Assembly (NCBI GenBank): GCA_007116095.1
Contig: SKJD01000065.1
Location: 1-6,364 of the forward strand
Reading direction: 5' to 3'
Origin: Candidatus Hydrogenedentota bacterium
Lineage (GTDB): Bacteria > Hydrogenedentota > Hydrogenedentia > Hydrogenedentales > SCBR16-9
Length of the DNA: 6,364 bases
Below the pieces are notes generated by a model. It saw nothing but the letters and a program-made list of their open reading frames with translations, was not told where the DNA came from and did not search any database. Of this stretch, positions 1 to 5,986 are shown piece by piece (positions within the stretch are counted from its first letter, which is position 1; every line of letters starts with the position of its first letter). A program made the position numbers and the translations under genes.

Positions 1-29
1 AGAACTACAACTGAAGTTATTAAACACGG

Positions 30-35
30 TACAAT
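30..35 (+). promoter_or_regulatory. Possible -10 box for mltG, leaderless-type spacing
   Basis: The hexamer TACAAT matches the sigma-70 -10 consensus at five of six positions and lies in an A+T-rich patch. Six bases separate it from the mltG ATG, so a transcript starting at the usual distance would begin at or next to the start codon. No Shine-Dalgarno sequence is visible before the ATG, which fits leaderless translation. No convincing -35 box is seen, but the window begins only 29 bases upstream. This is inference from spacing alone. Confidence 0.3.
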
Positions 36-41
36 CCTGTC

Positions 42-1148
42 ATGCAACCTGATGCTTCTCACATTCCGGACGGGGACCCTCCGGCGAAATCTTCTTGGCG
101 TTTTATCTACCGGCTTTTTGTACTGGTGACCTACGTCGTGGCGGCATTGTGCCTGGTGGTGCTGGGCGTGGCAACGGTCGCGTTTCTGGCCTACCAGCAC
201 GTGACGCGGATCGGGGTCACCGGGCCAACCGTCGCGGTGACGGTGCCCGAGGGCGCGACGGGCCAGGACATCGCCCGGCTGCTGGAAGACCACGGGCTCA
301 TCGAGCACAACGGGCTCTTCCGCCTGGCGCTACGCCTGGACGACAACCCGCAACCCATCCGCCACGGGATATATGAAATTCCACGGGGCCATTCCGCCAC
401 GCAAATTCTGCATCAGCTCTATGACGGCCCGAACTACCACCTGCACAGCAACCAGGTCCGGATTACCATTCCCGAAGGCCTCTCGCTGGTGCAAATGGCG
501 GAGCTCTTCGAGCGGCCGGAGGCCTTTCTGGCGGCGGCGGAACAACCGCAGTACCGGGAGGCCCTGGGACTGGAGACGGACACGATTGAAGGCTACCTGA
601 TGCCGGACACCTATTTCTTCGACGCCATCCCCTCTGAAGCGGAGGTGGTGGAGCGCATGTTCCGGCATTTTATGCAGGTGAAAGCCGCGCTGGAGGCCGA
701 CTTGCCGGAGGACGGCTCGATGGATTTTCATACGCTGGTGACCATCGCCTCGCTGGTGGAACGGGAGGCCCGTGCGCCGGAGGAGCGGCCCCTCGTCGCC
801 GCGGTGATATTGAACCGCCTGGAAATCGACATGCCCTTGCAGATGGACTCGACCTTGCAGTTCGCCCTGAACAAGTATGGGCAGCGGATGCTGGAAGCGG
901 ACAAGGAGGTGGACTCGCCCTACAACACCTACCGTTATCGCGGCCTGCCGCCGGGCCCCATCGCCAGCCCTAGCCGTAGCAGTATGGAAGCGGTGCTGCA
1001 ACCGGCGGAGGTGGACTACCTGTATTTTGTTTCCAACGCCGACGGCAGAACCCACACCTTCAGCAGCAACTACGACGATCACCTCCGCGCCGTCCAGCAT
1101 TACCGGCGGGAAATCGCCGAGCAACGCCGCGCCCTGGAAAACCCCTGA
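42..1148 (+). CDS. mltG: Endolytic murein transglycosylase MltG (YceG family)
   Basis: This inner-membrane lytic transglycosylase cleaves nascent peptidoglycan strands inside the chain; in the family it is proposed to release new strands or set their length. The 368-residue product has a short cytoplasmic N-terminus and one membrane helix at about 21-50. A LysM-like region follows at about 62-156, with two similar stretches, VTVPEGATGQDIARLL and ITIPEGLSLVQMAELF. The catalytic domain covers about 180-360. Family hallmarks are ASLVERE (236-242), whose Glu240 aligns with the E. coli catalytic Glu218, then YNTYRYRGLPPGPIASP (294-310) and YLYFVS (326-331). The length is near the E. coli 340 residues, so the gene looks complete. 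The ATG at 42 leaves a normal cytoplasmic tail before the helix. The stop overlaps the next start by one base, so the two genes are probably co-transcribed. mltG often sits near tmk; here it precedes a DUF502 gene and leuS. Confidence 0.95.
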   Translation: MQPDASHIPDGDPPAKSSWRFIYRLFVLVTYVVAALCLVVLGVATVAFLAYQHVTRIGVTGPTVAVTVPEGATGQDIARLLEDHGLIEHNGLFRLALRLDDNPQPIRHGIYEIPRGHSATQILHQLYDGPNYHLHSNQVRITIPEGLSLVQMAELFERPEAFLAAAEQPQYREALGLETDTIEGYLMPDTYFFDAIPSEAEVVERMFRHFMQVKAALEADLPEDGSMDFHTLVTIASLVEREARAPEERPLVAAVILNRLEIDMPLQMDSTLQFALNKYGQRMLEADKEVDSPYNTYRYRGLPPGPIASPSRSSMEAVLQPAEVDYLYFVSNADGRTHTFSSNYDDHLRAVQHYRREIAEQRRALENP

Positions 1149-1810
1149 TGAGCATCAAAAAACACACGCCCCTGCAAGCTATCCGCAATCGCTTCATTTC
1201 CGGGATATTGGTCCTGGTGCCGATGGCGATTACACTCTTTGTGTTCACCGTGATTTTCAATGTGACCGTGGGGTTGGTCCAACCGTTGACCCGCATGATA
1301 ATGGATGATCGACCACCGGTGCTGACCACCCTGGTCTCTTTAATTGTGGTGCTGTGCATTATCTACTTCGCCGGTAGCCTGGCCTCGCATGTGGTGGGCC
1401 GACGGCTCATCGGTCTGGGCGAACGCATCCTGGATCAAATTCCGATTGCGGCGACGGTCTACAGCTCGTCGAAAAAGGTGATCGAGATGCTTCGCACGCA
1501 GGTCACCCCGGAAGGTCGCCAGATTGCGCTCTTCGATCATCCCACCCCTGGCCTGAAGGCGATGGGGCTGGTGACCGGCACCATACAGACTCCTGACGGC
1601 ACGACCTACTACAAGATCATCATCCCCACCACGCCGAACCCCACCACGGGCTACCTGCAATTTGTCCCCGTGGACCGGGCGGAGATTCTGGACATGAGCG
1701 CCGAAGACGCCTTCAAGTTCATCATGTCCGCGGGCATCCTCGGCCCGCCGGTCTTCCCGGTGCGCCCGGCGACAGCGACGCCGTCCAACGACGCCCTGCC
1801 GGACGCCTGA
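1148..1810 (+). CDS. DUF502 family integral membrane protein
   Basis: The 220-residue product belongs to the DUF502 membrane protein family, whose molecular role is not established. Two hydrophobic helices are visible, at about 16-43 and 58-80, followed by a soluble domain. Family-type motifs are RFISGILVLVPMAIT (15-29), QIPIAATVYSSSKKVIE (97-113), PTTPNPTTGYL (160-170) and DMSAEDAFKFIMSAGI (182-197). The last 20 residues are low-complexity and rich in Pro and Ala. Length is typical or slightly long for the family. The ATG shares its A with the mltG TGA stop (TGATG), and only a weak GGAAA lies upstream, so translation is probably coupled to mltG. Co-transcription with a murein enzyme hints at an envelope role, but that is inference from position only. 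Family assignment is firm; function is unknown. Confidence 0.88.
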   Translation: MSIKKHTPLQAIRNRFISGILVLVPMAITLFVFTVIFNVTVGLVQPLTRMIMDDRPPVLTTLVSLIVVLCIIYFAGSLASHVVGRRLIGLGERILDQIPIAATVYSSSKKVIEMLRTQVTPEGRQIALFDHPTPGLKAMGLVTGTIQTPDGTTYYKIIIPTTPNPTTGYLQFVPVDRAEILDMSAEDAFKFIMSAGILGPPVFPVRPATATPSNDALPDA

Positions 1811-1812
1811 GG

Positions 1813-1841
1813 GCGCTGGAGCTGCGTTTCCGCGCTGGAGC
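1813..1841 (+). repeat. Short tandem direct repeat downstream of the DUF502 gene
   Basis: GCGCTGGAGC occurs twice, at 1813-1822 and 1832-1841, with 19 bases between the starts (nearly two helical turns). It lies just after the DUF502 stop and about 25 bases upstream of the probable leuS -10 box. It could be an operator half-site pair, or chance in G+C-rich DNA. No known binding site is recognised. Confidence 0.25.
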
Positions 1842-1864
1842 CCATGCATGCCGGGGCGTGAATA

Positions 1865-1873
1865 TGCTACAAT
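1865..1873 (+). promoter_or_regulatory. Probable extended -10 promoter of leuS
   Basis: TGCTACAAT gives a TGn extension directly before a five-of-six -10 hexamer (TACAAT at 1868-1873). No good -35 box lies 16-18 bases upstream, which is common for extended -10 promoters. Transcription would start near 1880, leaving a leader of about 55 bases before the leuS ATG. The same hexamer appears before mltG. No T-box, leucine leader peptide or other attenuator was seen in the leader. Confidence 0.5.
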
Positions 1874-1917
1874 TGCGCTCCGCTTTTCAGGGGATTTTCC
1901 AAGCAAATGAAGTGAAC

Positions 1918-1927
1918 AGGAGAGGTG
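1918..1927 (+). promoter_or_regulatory. leuS ribosome binding site
   Basis: AGGAGAGGTG precedes the leuS ATG. Its GAGGTG core ends 7 bases before the start codon, good Shine-Dalgarno spacing, and this fixes the start at 1935. Confidence 0.75.
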
Positions 1928-1934
1928 TAACGGT

Positions 1935-4460
1935 ATGCCCAGCGGCGCCTATGATTTCCAAAATATCGAAGCCAGGTGGCAAGAACACTGGCTGAAAAAT
2001 AAAACGTTCAAGACAGAACTGGACACGAGCAAGCCAAAGTACTATGTGCTGGATATGTTTCCGTATCCCAGCGGCGACGGCTTGCACGTCGGGCATCCGG
2101 AAGGCTATACGGCCACGGATATCGTGTCGCGGTACAAGCGGATGCGTGGCTTCAATGTGTTGCATCCGATGGGCTGGGACGCCTTCGGGCTGCCGGCGGA
2201 ACGCCACGCCATGCGTACGGGCGAGCATCCGGCGATTATCACGAACAAAAACTGCGAGACCTTCCGCCGCCAGATTCAGGCCCTGGGCCTCTCTTATGAC
2301 TGGGACCGGGAAATCAATACGACCGACCCGGATTACTACAAGTGGACGCAGTGGATTTTCAAGGTCCTCTTCGAGCGCGGCCTGGCCTATGAGGTGGAAG
2401 CGCCGGTGAACTGGTGCCCGGCCCTGGGCACGGTGCTGGCCAATGAAGAGGTGAAGGACGGCAAGTACGTCGAGACAGGCGATCCCGTCGAACGGCGGAT
2501 GATGCGCCAGTGGATGCTGAAGATTACGGCCTACGCAGAGCGCCTGCTATCGGACCTGGACGACCTGGACTGGCCCGAGGGCATCAAGGCGATGCAGCGG
2601 GAATGGATTGGTCGCAGCGAGGGGGCGGACGTCACGTTCACGGTCGCGGACTCGGGCGCGCAATTCCAGGTCTTCACCACGCGCCCGGACACGCTCTTCG
2701 GCGCGACCTACTGCGTGCTGGCCCCGGAGCATCCCCTGACCCGACAAATCACGACCGAGGCCCAACGAGACGCCGTTTTGGCCTATGTCGCCGAGGCGGG
2801 CCGAAAGAGCGCCCAGGAGCGCATGCGCGACGAAGCCAAGAAGACGGGGGTATTCACCGGGGCCTACGCGGTGAATCCGGTCAACGACGAGCGCATCCCG
2901 ATCTGGACGGCGGACTACGTACTGGCGGAGTACGGCTACGGCGCGATCATGGCGGTGCCGGCGCATGACCACCGCGACTATGAATTCGCGAAGACCTTCG
3001 ACCTGCCCATCCGCGAGGTGATACAGGGCGGGGACGTTACGAAAGAGGCCTACGTCGGCGATGGCGTGCTGGTGAATTCCCCGCTCATCGACGGCCTGCG
3101 CGTGCCCGAGGCCAAGCAGAAGATCACCGCCTGGCTGGAAGAACGCGGCATCGGCAAGGGCACTATCAACTACAAACTCCGCGACTGGCTCTTCTCACGC
3201 CAACGCTATTGGGGCGAGCCCTTCCCGCTGATTCGCCTGGAAGACGGCACGGTCAAGGCGGTGCCCCAGGAAGACCTGCCGGTGATGCTGCCGGAGCTGG
3301 CGGAATACAAGCCGACAGCAGATGGCCAGCCGCCGTTGGCCCGGGCCGAGGACTGGATGCACACCACCGACCCCGAGACCGGCAAACCCGCACTGCGTGA
3401 GACGAACACCATGCCACAGTGGGCCGGCTCCTGCTGGTACTACCTGCGCTTCTGCGATGCCCTGAACAAACAGGCGGCCTGGTCGGAGGAAGCCGAGAAT
3501 TACTGGATGCCCGTAGACCTGTACATCGGCGGGGCGGAGCATGCCGTGCTGCACCTGCTCTACGCCCGTTTTTGGCACAAGGTGCTCTACGACGCCGGCC
3601 ATGTCAGCACGAAGGAACCCTTCCAGAAGCTCTACAACCAGGGCATGATTCTTGCGCATTCGTACAAGGACGCCAACGGCAAGTACCACTACCCGCACGA
3701 AGTGGAGCGCCAGGGCGAGCAGTGGGTGACGAAGAAGGACGGCGCGCCGGTGGACGTGCAGGTCGAGAAGATGAGCAAGTCCCGCTACAACGTCGTGAAC
3801 CCCGACGATGTCGTGAAGGAGTACGGTGCGGACTCGTTGCGCCTCTACGAGATGTTCATGGGCCCGCTGGACCGCGACAAGCCCTGGACCGACGAGGGCG
3901 TGCAGGGCGTACACCGCTTCCTCAAGCGCGTCTGGGCGATGTTTGTCACCGAAGACGGCGGCATGCACCCGAAGATCGTCGCCTCCGGCGGCGATGTGGC
4001 CATGGAGAAGGTGCTGCACAAGACCATCAAGGCTGTGACGAGCGACCTGGACGGCCTGCTCTTCAATACCGCCATCGCGCGGATGATGGAGTTCGTCAAC
4101 GCCGCTTCCAAAGCGCAGCAGATTGATAACAGCGTCATGGAGCGCTTCGTGCTGCTGCTGGCGCCCTTCGCCCCGCACATCGCCGAAGAACTCTGGGCGC
4201 GCCTGGGGCATGGCGAAAGCCTGGCCTATGCGCCTTGGCCCGAATGGGACGAGGCCCTGCTTGTCGAAGACAGCATCGAGATTCCCGTGCAGGTAAACGG
4301 CAAGCTGCGTGGCCGCATTACCGTACCCAAGGACGCCGACAAAGCCGCGATCCTCGAAGCAGCCAAGGCCGAAGACCACGTGCAGCAATTCTTGGACGGC
4401 AAAAACCTGGTCAAGGAAATTTATGTCCCCGGCAAGCTGGTGAACCTCGTCGCGAAGTAA
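1935..4460 (+). CDS. leuS: Leucyl-tRNA synthetase (LeuRS)
   Basis: This cytoplasmic class Ia enzyme charges tRNA-Leu with leucine using ATP and hydrolyses mischarged products in its CP1 editing domain. The 841-residue length fits bacterial LeuRS (E. coli 860). The Rossmann catalytic domain carries the HIGH-type motif HVGH at 51-54 and WDAFGLPAE soon after. WCP at about 160-162 is followed by a region without the Cys set of zinc-binding LeuRS forms. The CP1 editing domain has the threonine-rich [10 protein letters not shown] (248-257) and [13 protein letters not shown] with Asp345, so editing residues look intact. KMSKS is at 612-616. The anticodon-binding helices follow, and the C-terminal tRNA-binding domain begins near [12 protein letters not shown] (782-793). 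The ATG at 1935 has a strong ribosome binding site and gives the usual short N-terminus ([14 protein letters not shown]). It is probably transcribed from its own promoter, with possible read-through from mltG. No canonical terminator follows; repeats do. Confidence 0.98.
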   Translation: MPSGAYDFQNIEARWQEHWLKNKTFKTELDTSKPKYYVLDMFPYPSGDGLHVGHPEGYTATDIVSRYKRMRGFNVLHPMGWDAFGLPAERHAMRTGEHPAIITNKNCETFRRQIQALGLSYDWDREINTTDPDYYKWTQWIFKVLFERGLAYEVEAPVNWCPALGTVLANEEVKDGKYVETGDPVERRMMRQWMLKITAYAERLLSDLDDLDWPEGIKAMQREWIGRSEGADVTFTVADSGAQFQVFTTRPDTLFGATYCVLAPEHPLTRQITTEAQRDAVLAYVAEAGRKSAQERMRDEAKKTGVFTGAYAVNPVNDERIPIWTADYVLAEYGYGAIMAVPAHDHRDYEFAKTFDLPIREVIQGGDVTKEAYVGDGVLVNSPLIDGLRVPEAKQKITAWLEERGIGKGTINYKLRDWLFSRQRYWGEPFPLIRLEDGTVKAVPQEDLPVMLPELAEYKPTADGQPPLARAEDWMHTTDPETGKPALRETNTMPQWAGSCWYYLRFCDALNKQAAWSEEAENYWMPVDLYIGGAEHAVLHLLYARFWHKVLYDAGHVSTKEPFQKLYNQGMILAHSYKDANGKYHYPHEVERQGEQWVTKKDGAPVDVQVEKMSKSRYNVVNPDDVVKEYGADSLRLYEMFMGPLDRDKPWTDEGVQGVHRFLKRVWAMFVTEDGGMHPKIVASGGDVAMEKVLHKTIKAVTSDLDGLLFNTAIARMMEFVNAASKAQQIDNSVMERFVLLLAPFAPHIAEELWARLGHGESLAYAPWPEWDEALLVEDSIEIPVQVNGKLRGRITVPKDADKAAILEAAKAEDHVQQFLDGKNLVKEIYVPGKLVNLVAK

Positions 4461-4478
4461 GCGGCTTGGTCGTTATTT

Positions 4479-4525
4479 GGAGTAGCAAACTTTAGTTTGC
4501 GTCCTTCGTGCGACAGCACGAATGG
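4479..4525 (+). repeat. REP-like double-hairpin element, copy A
   Basis: The element begins GGAGTAG. Hairpin 1 has arms GCAAACT (4485-4491) and AGTTTGC (4494-4500), closed further out by GGA and TCC. Hairpin 2 has arms TTCGTGC (4505-4511) and GCACGAA (4516-4522) around GACA; one extra T before the last GG breaks the outer pairing. The order GGAG or GTAG, then palindrome, recalls REP sequences mobilised by RAYT transposases. Assignment to that class is inference, since no RAYT gene is in the window. Confidence 0.75.
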
Positions 4526-4548
4526 AAACGGTCAGCCCAATGCCCAAT

Positions 4549-4593
4549 CCCTTTGCGCAAGCACAAAGGGCGCAAAGCAAGCTTTGCGACTCC
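4549..4593 (-). repeat. REP-like double-hairpin element, copy C (inverted)
   Basis: Read on the - strand this begins GGAGTCG and has the same layout as copies A and B. Hairpin 1 arms are CGCAAAGC and GCTTTGCG (+ strand 4571-4578 and 4581-4588). Hairpin 2 arms are CCCTTTGCGC and GCACAAAGGG (+ strand 4549-4558 and 4561-4570) with a single non-Watson-Crick position, a T-G wobble on the - strand. The third base of the GTAG box differs (GTCG), but GGAG is kept. Confidence 0.75.
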
Positions 4594-4608
4594 AATTTCA
4601 TGCATACC

Positions 4609-4654
4609 GGAGTAGCGAAGCTCGCTTCGCTCCCTTCGTGCAATTGCACGAAGG
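4609..4654 (+). repeat. REP-like double-hairpin element, copy B
   Basis: The element begins GGAGTAG. Hairpin 1 has arms AGCGAAGC (4614-4621) and GCTTCGCT (4624-4631). Hairpin 2 is a perfect palindrome with arms CCTTCGTGC (4633-4641) and GCACGAAGG (4646-4654) around AATT. It shares order, spacing and the TTCGTGC/GCACGAA arms with copy A, and is head-to-head with copy C across 15 bases. It is the best-preserved copy and could serve as a search query. Confidence 0.8.
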
Positions 4655-4701
4655 TGTTCTGTGCATGCCAACAAGCTCACCAAATCATGACGCTGCCCCT
4701 T

Positions 4702-4727
4702 GGGCGCCCACGGGGGGACGCCCCTAC
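4702..4727 (-). repeat. GTAG-led G+C-rich hairpin, a different REP-like family
   Basis: On the - strand, GTAG (4727-4724) is followed by arms GGGCGTCC (4723-4716) and GGGCGCCC (4709-4702), which pair over 8 positions with one T-G wobble around a 6-base loop. The stem sequence is unrelated to copies A-C, but the GTAG foot is again present. It resembles G+C-rich palindromes scattered between genes in many genomes. Without the rest of the genome, its repeat status is inference. Confidence 0.5.
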
Positions 4728-4755
4728 AACCCTGCCCACTATCCACAACGTCCAC

Positions 4756-4795
4756 AAAAAACAGGGATCAACCCGGCAATTTGGGTGGTCCCTGT
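4756..4795 (-). terminator. Intrinsic terminator of the rimM-trmD-rplS operon
   Basis: On the - strand the arms ACAGGGA (4795-4789) and TCCCTGT (4767-4761) enclose a second stem, ACCC/GGGT (+ strand GGGT at 4783-4786, ACCC at 4771-4774), separated by a small internal loop. Six T residues (+ strand A run 4756-4761) finish the structure. It lies 35 bases beyond the rplS stop. On the + strand the stem is followed by GTGTGTGTCT rather than a T run, so it should work mainly leftward. Confidence 0.85.
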
Positions 4796-4830
4796 GTGTG
4801 TCTAAAATTGGCTGGAGCTTTTTGGGGGGC

Positions 4831-5187
4831 TTAGGAACGCATCTTCGCCTTGACGCGGGCGGCCTTACCGATGCGATCGCGCAGGTAGTAGAGCTTGGCG
4901 CGGCGGACGGAACCTTCGCGGACCACGTCTACTTTTTCGATCCGGGGAGAGTGCAGCGGGAAGACGCGCTCGACGCCTTCGTTGAAGGCCACGCGGCGCA
5001 CGGTGAAGGTCCCGTTGGGGGATTCCCCGCCCTTGCGGCCAATTACGACGCCTTCATACACCTGAATACGTTCTTTTTCGCCTTCCACAATGCGAAACGA
5101 GACGCGCACGGTGTCCCCGATATTAAATTTCGGAATTTTTTCCGATGCTTTCAGGAATCTCTGGCTGAATTCTGCTACTGCGTTCAC
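4831..5187 (-). CDS. rplS: 50S ribosomal protein L19
   Basis: L19 is a large-subunit protein that, in the bacterial ribosome, sits at the interface with the 30S subunit. The 118-residue product is close to the E. coli 115. Family hallmarks are [29 protein letters not shown] (21-49), [11 protein letters not shown] (71-81) and [18 protein letters not shown] (94-111). The start is GTG, supported by AGGAG eight bases upstream and by the lack of any other Met before residue 116. The start overlaps the trmD stop by 4 bases (GTGA), so translation is probably coupled. It is the last gene of the operon, followed by an intrinsic terminator. Confidence 0.98.
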   Translation of the reverse strand: MNAVAEFSQRFLKASEKIPKFNIGDTVRVSFRIVEGEKERIQVYEGVVIGRKGGESPNGTFTVRRVAFNEGVERVFPLHSPRIEKVDVVREGSVRRAKLYYLRDRIGKAARVKAKMRS

Positions 5188-5951
5188 GGTTGGTTCTCCT
5201 TCTCCCCGATCGGCATTTCTGATTCGATTTCGGCGAGCATGTTGTAATCTTCGTTATTCAAATGGCGGCGCGCGGTCGTTTCCAGCAGGTCGGGACGTCT
5301 TAATAGGGTAGTCCGCAACGCTTCTTTACGTTTCCAACGACGTATCGCCGCATGATTTCCACTTCTCACTATTTCAGGCACGGTGCGACCGCGAAAGGTC
5401 TCGGGCCGGGTATACTGGGGCGGCCCCAGGAGGCCCTCATAAAACGAGTCGGTCTCCACCGATTCCCAGTCGCCGATGACGCCCGGTAGCATCCGGCTGA
5501 TCGCCTCGACCAATACCAGGGCCGGCAGTTCGCCACCGCTCAACACATAATCTCCGATAGAGACCTCGTCGGTAACGAGCGCCTCGGAGACCCGCTCGTC
5601 CACGCCTTCGTATCGCGCACAGAGCAGGACCAGGTCCGGCTCCGCGGCAAAGTCCCGCACCATCGCCTGGTCCAGACGCTTGCCCCGGGGGCTTAACAAG
5701 ACGATACGTCGTAGCGAATTCACGGGACGCAGGCTTTCCACAGCGTCGAATATCGGCCCGCACTGCATCAGCATCCCGGCGCCGCCCCCATAGGGGGTAT
5801 CGTCCACCGAGCGATGCCGGCCCGTCGCGAAGTCGCGGATATCGTGCGCGTGCACATCCAGCAACCCGTTCTCCAGGGCTTTGCCCAGGAGTCCCACCCC
5901 CACCGCATCGCGTATCATCTCCGGGAATATGCTTAGAATGTCAATTCGCAT
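5184..5951 (-). CDS. trmD: tRNA (guanine-N1)-methyltransferase TrmD
   Basis: TrmD is a dimeric SPOUT-class methyltransferase that uses S-adenosylmethionine to methylate N1 of G37 next to the anticodon, preventing +1 frameshifts. The product has 255 residues, the same as E. coli. Visible motifs are [12 protein letters not shown] at the N-terminus, [14 protein letters not shown] (49-62), [13 protein letters not shown] (109-121), the knot segment [13 protein letters not shown] (131-143), SRMLPGVIG (152-160) with Arg153, and TDSF (167-170) with Asp168. Arg153 and Asp168 align with E. coli Arg154 and the catalytic base Asp169. Two small departures are CARYEG where E. coli has CGRYEG, and [10 protein letters not shown] where it has LLDCPHYTRP. 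The ATG at 5951 gives the canonical N-terminus, though no good Shine-Dalgarno precedes it. It lies 35 bases after rimM and overlaps rplS by 4 bases. Confidence 0.97.
   Translation of the reverse strand: MRIDILSIFPEMIRDAVGVGLLGKALENGLLDVHAHDIRDFATGRHRSVDDTPYGGGAGMLMQCGPIFDAVESLRPVNSLRRIVLLSPRGKRLDQAMVRDFAAEPDLVLLCARYEGVDERVSEALVTDEVSIGDYVLSGGELPALVLVEAISRMLPGVIGDWESVETDSFYEGLLGPPQYTRPETFRGRTVPEIVRSGNHAAIRRWKRKEALRTTLLRRPDLLETTARRHLNNEDYNMLAEIESEMPIGEKENQP
5196..5200 (-). promoter_or_regulatory. rplS ribosome binding site inside trmD
   Basis: AGGAG on the - strand lies 8 bases before the rplS GTG, within the last codons of trmD, and belongs to a longer purine-rich run (GGGGAGAAGGAGAA). It decides the GTG start. 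The strong site would let L19 be made at a higher rate than TrmD despite the overlap; that consequence is inference. Confidence 0.75.
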
Positions 5952-5953
5952 GC

Positions 5954-5965
5954 TTGCGTACGCAA
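5954..5965. repeat. 12-base perfect palindrome just before the trmD start
   Basis: TTGCGTACGCAA is self-complementary and ends 2 bases before the trmD ATG, where a ribosome binding site would be expected. It could form a small hairpin or bind a dimeric protein. It could also be chance. Confidence 0.3.
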
Positions 5966-5986
5966 TCCAGGGTCGTGGTCAGGGCA

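Larger units (their letters stand above)
4461..4830. other. Gene-free convergent intergenic region with repeats and a terminator
   Basis: This 370-base stretch separates the 3' ends of leuS and rplS. No credible gene was found: the open frames crossing it are rich in repeat-derived residues, lack ribosome binding sites and in part run antisense into rplS. It holds three copies of a double-hairpin repeat (4479-4525, 4549-4593 inverted, 4609-4654), an unrelated GTAG-led hairpin (4702-4727) and the terminator of the leftward operon (4756-4795). A short TG run (4793-4801) follows the terminator stem. Nothing recognisable was seen in 4655-4695 or 4802-4830. Confidence 0.85.

Noticed and set aside
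330..1124. Long - strand open frame (264 codons) opposite mltG
   Set aside because: It mirrors mltG codon structure and has no recognisable motif or ribosome binding site.
1811..1934. Riboswitch or T-box leader for leuS
   Set aside because: The probable leader is only about 55 bases, with no specifier loop, T-box sequence or terminator/antiterminator pair.
3195..4388. Long - strand open frame (397 codons) opposite leuS
   Set aside because: It is a shadow of the G+C-rich leuS reading frame, rich in His, Arg, Val and Leu with no domain signature; leuS is unambiguous.
4479..4654. CRISPR array
   Set aside because: The repeats are diverged, alternate in orientation and lack uniform spacers; no cas gene is present.
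4756..4795. Bidirectional terminator also serving leuS
   Set aside because: On the + strand the stem is followed by GTGTGTGTCT rather than a T run, so rightward intrinsic termination is not supported.
4497..5247. Open + strand frames of 102 and 241 codons across the intergenic region and over rplS
   Set aside because: They run through the palindromic repeats and then antisense to rplS, lack ribosome binding sites and show no known protein motif.
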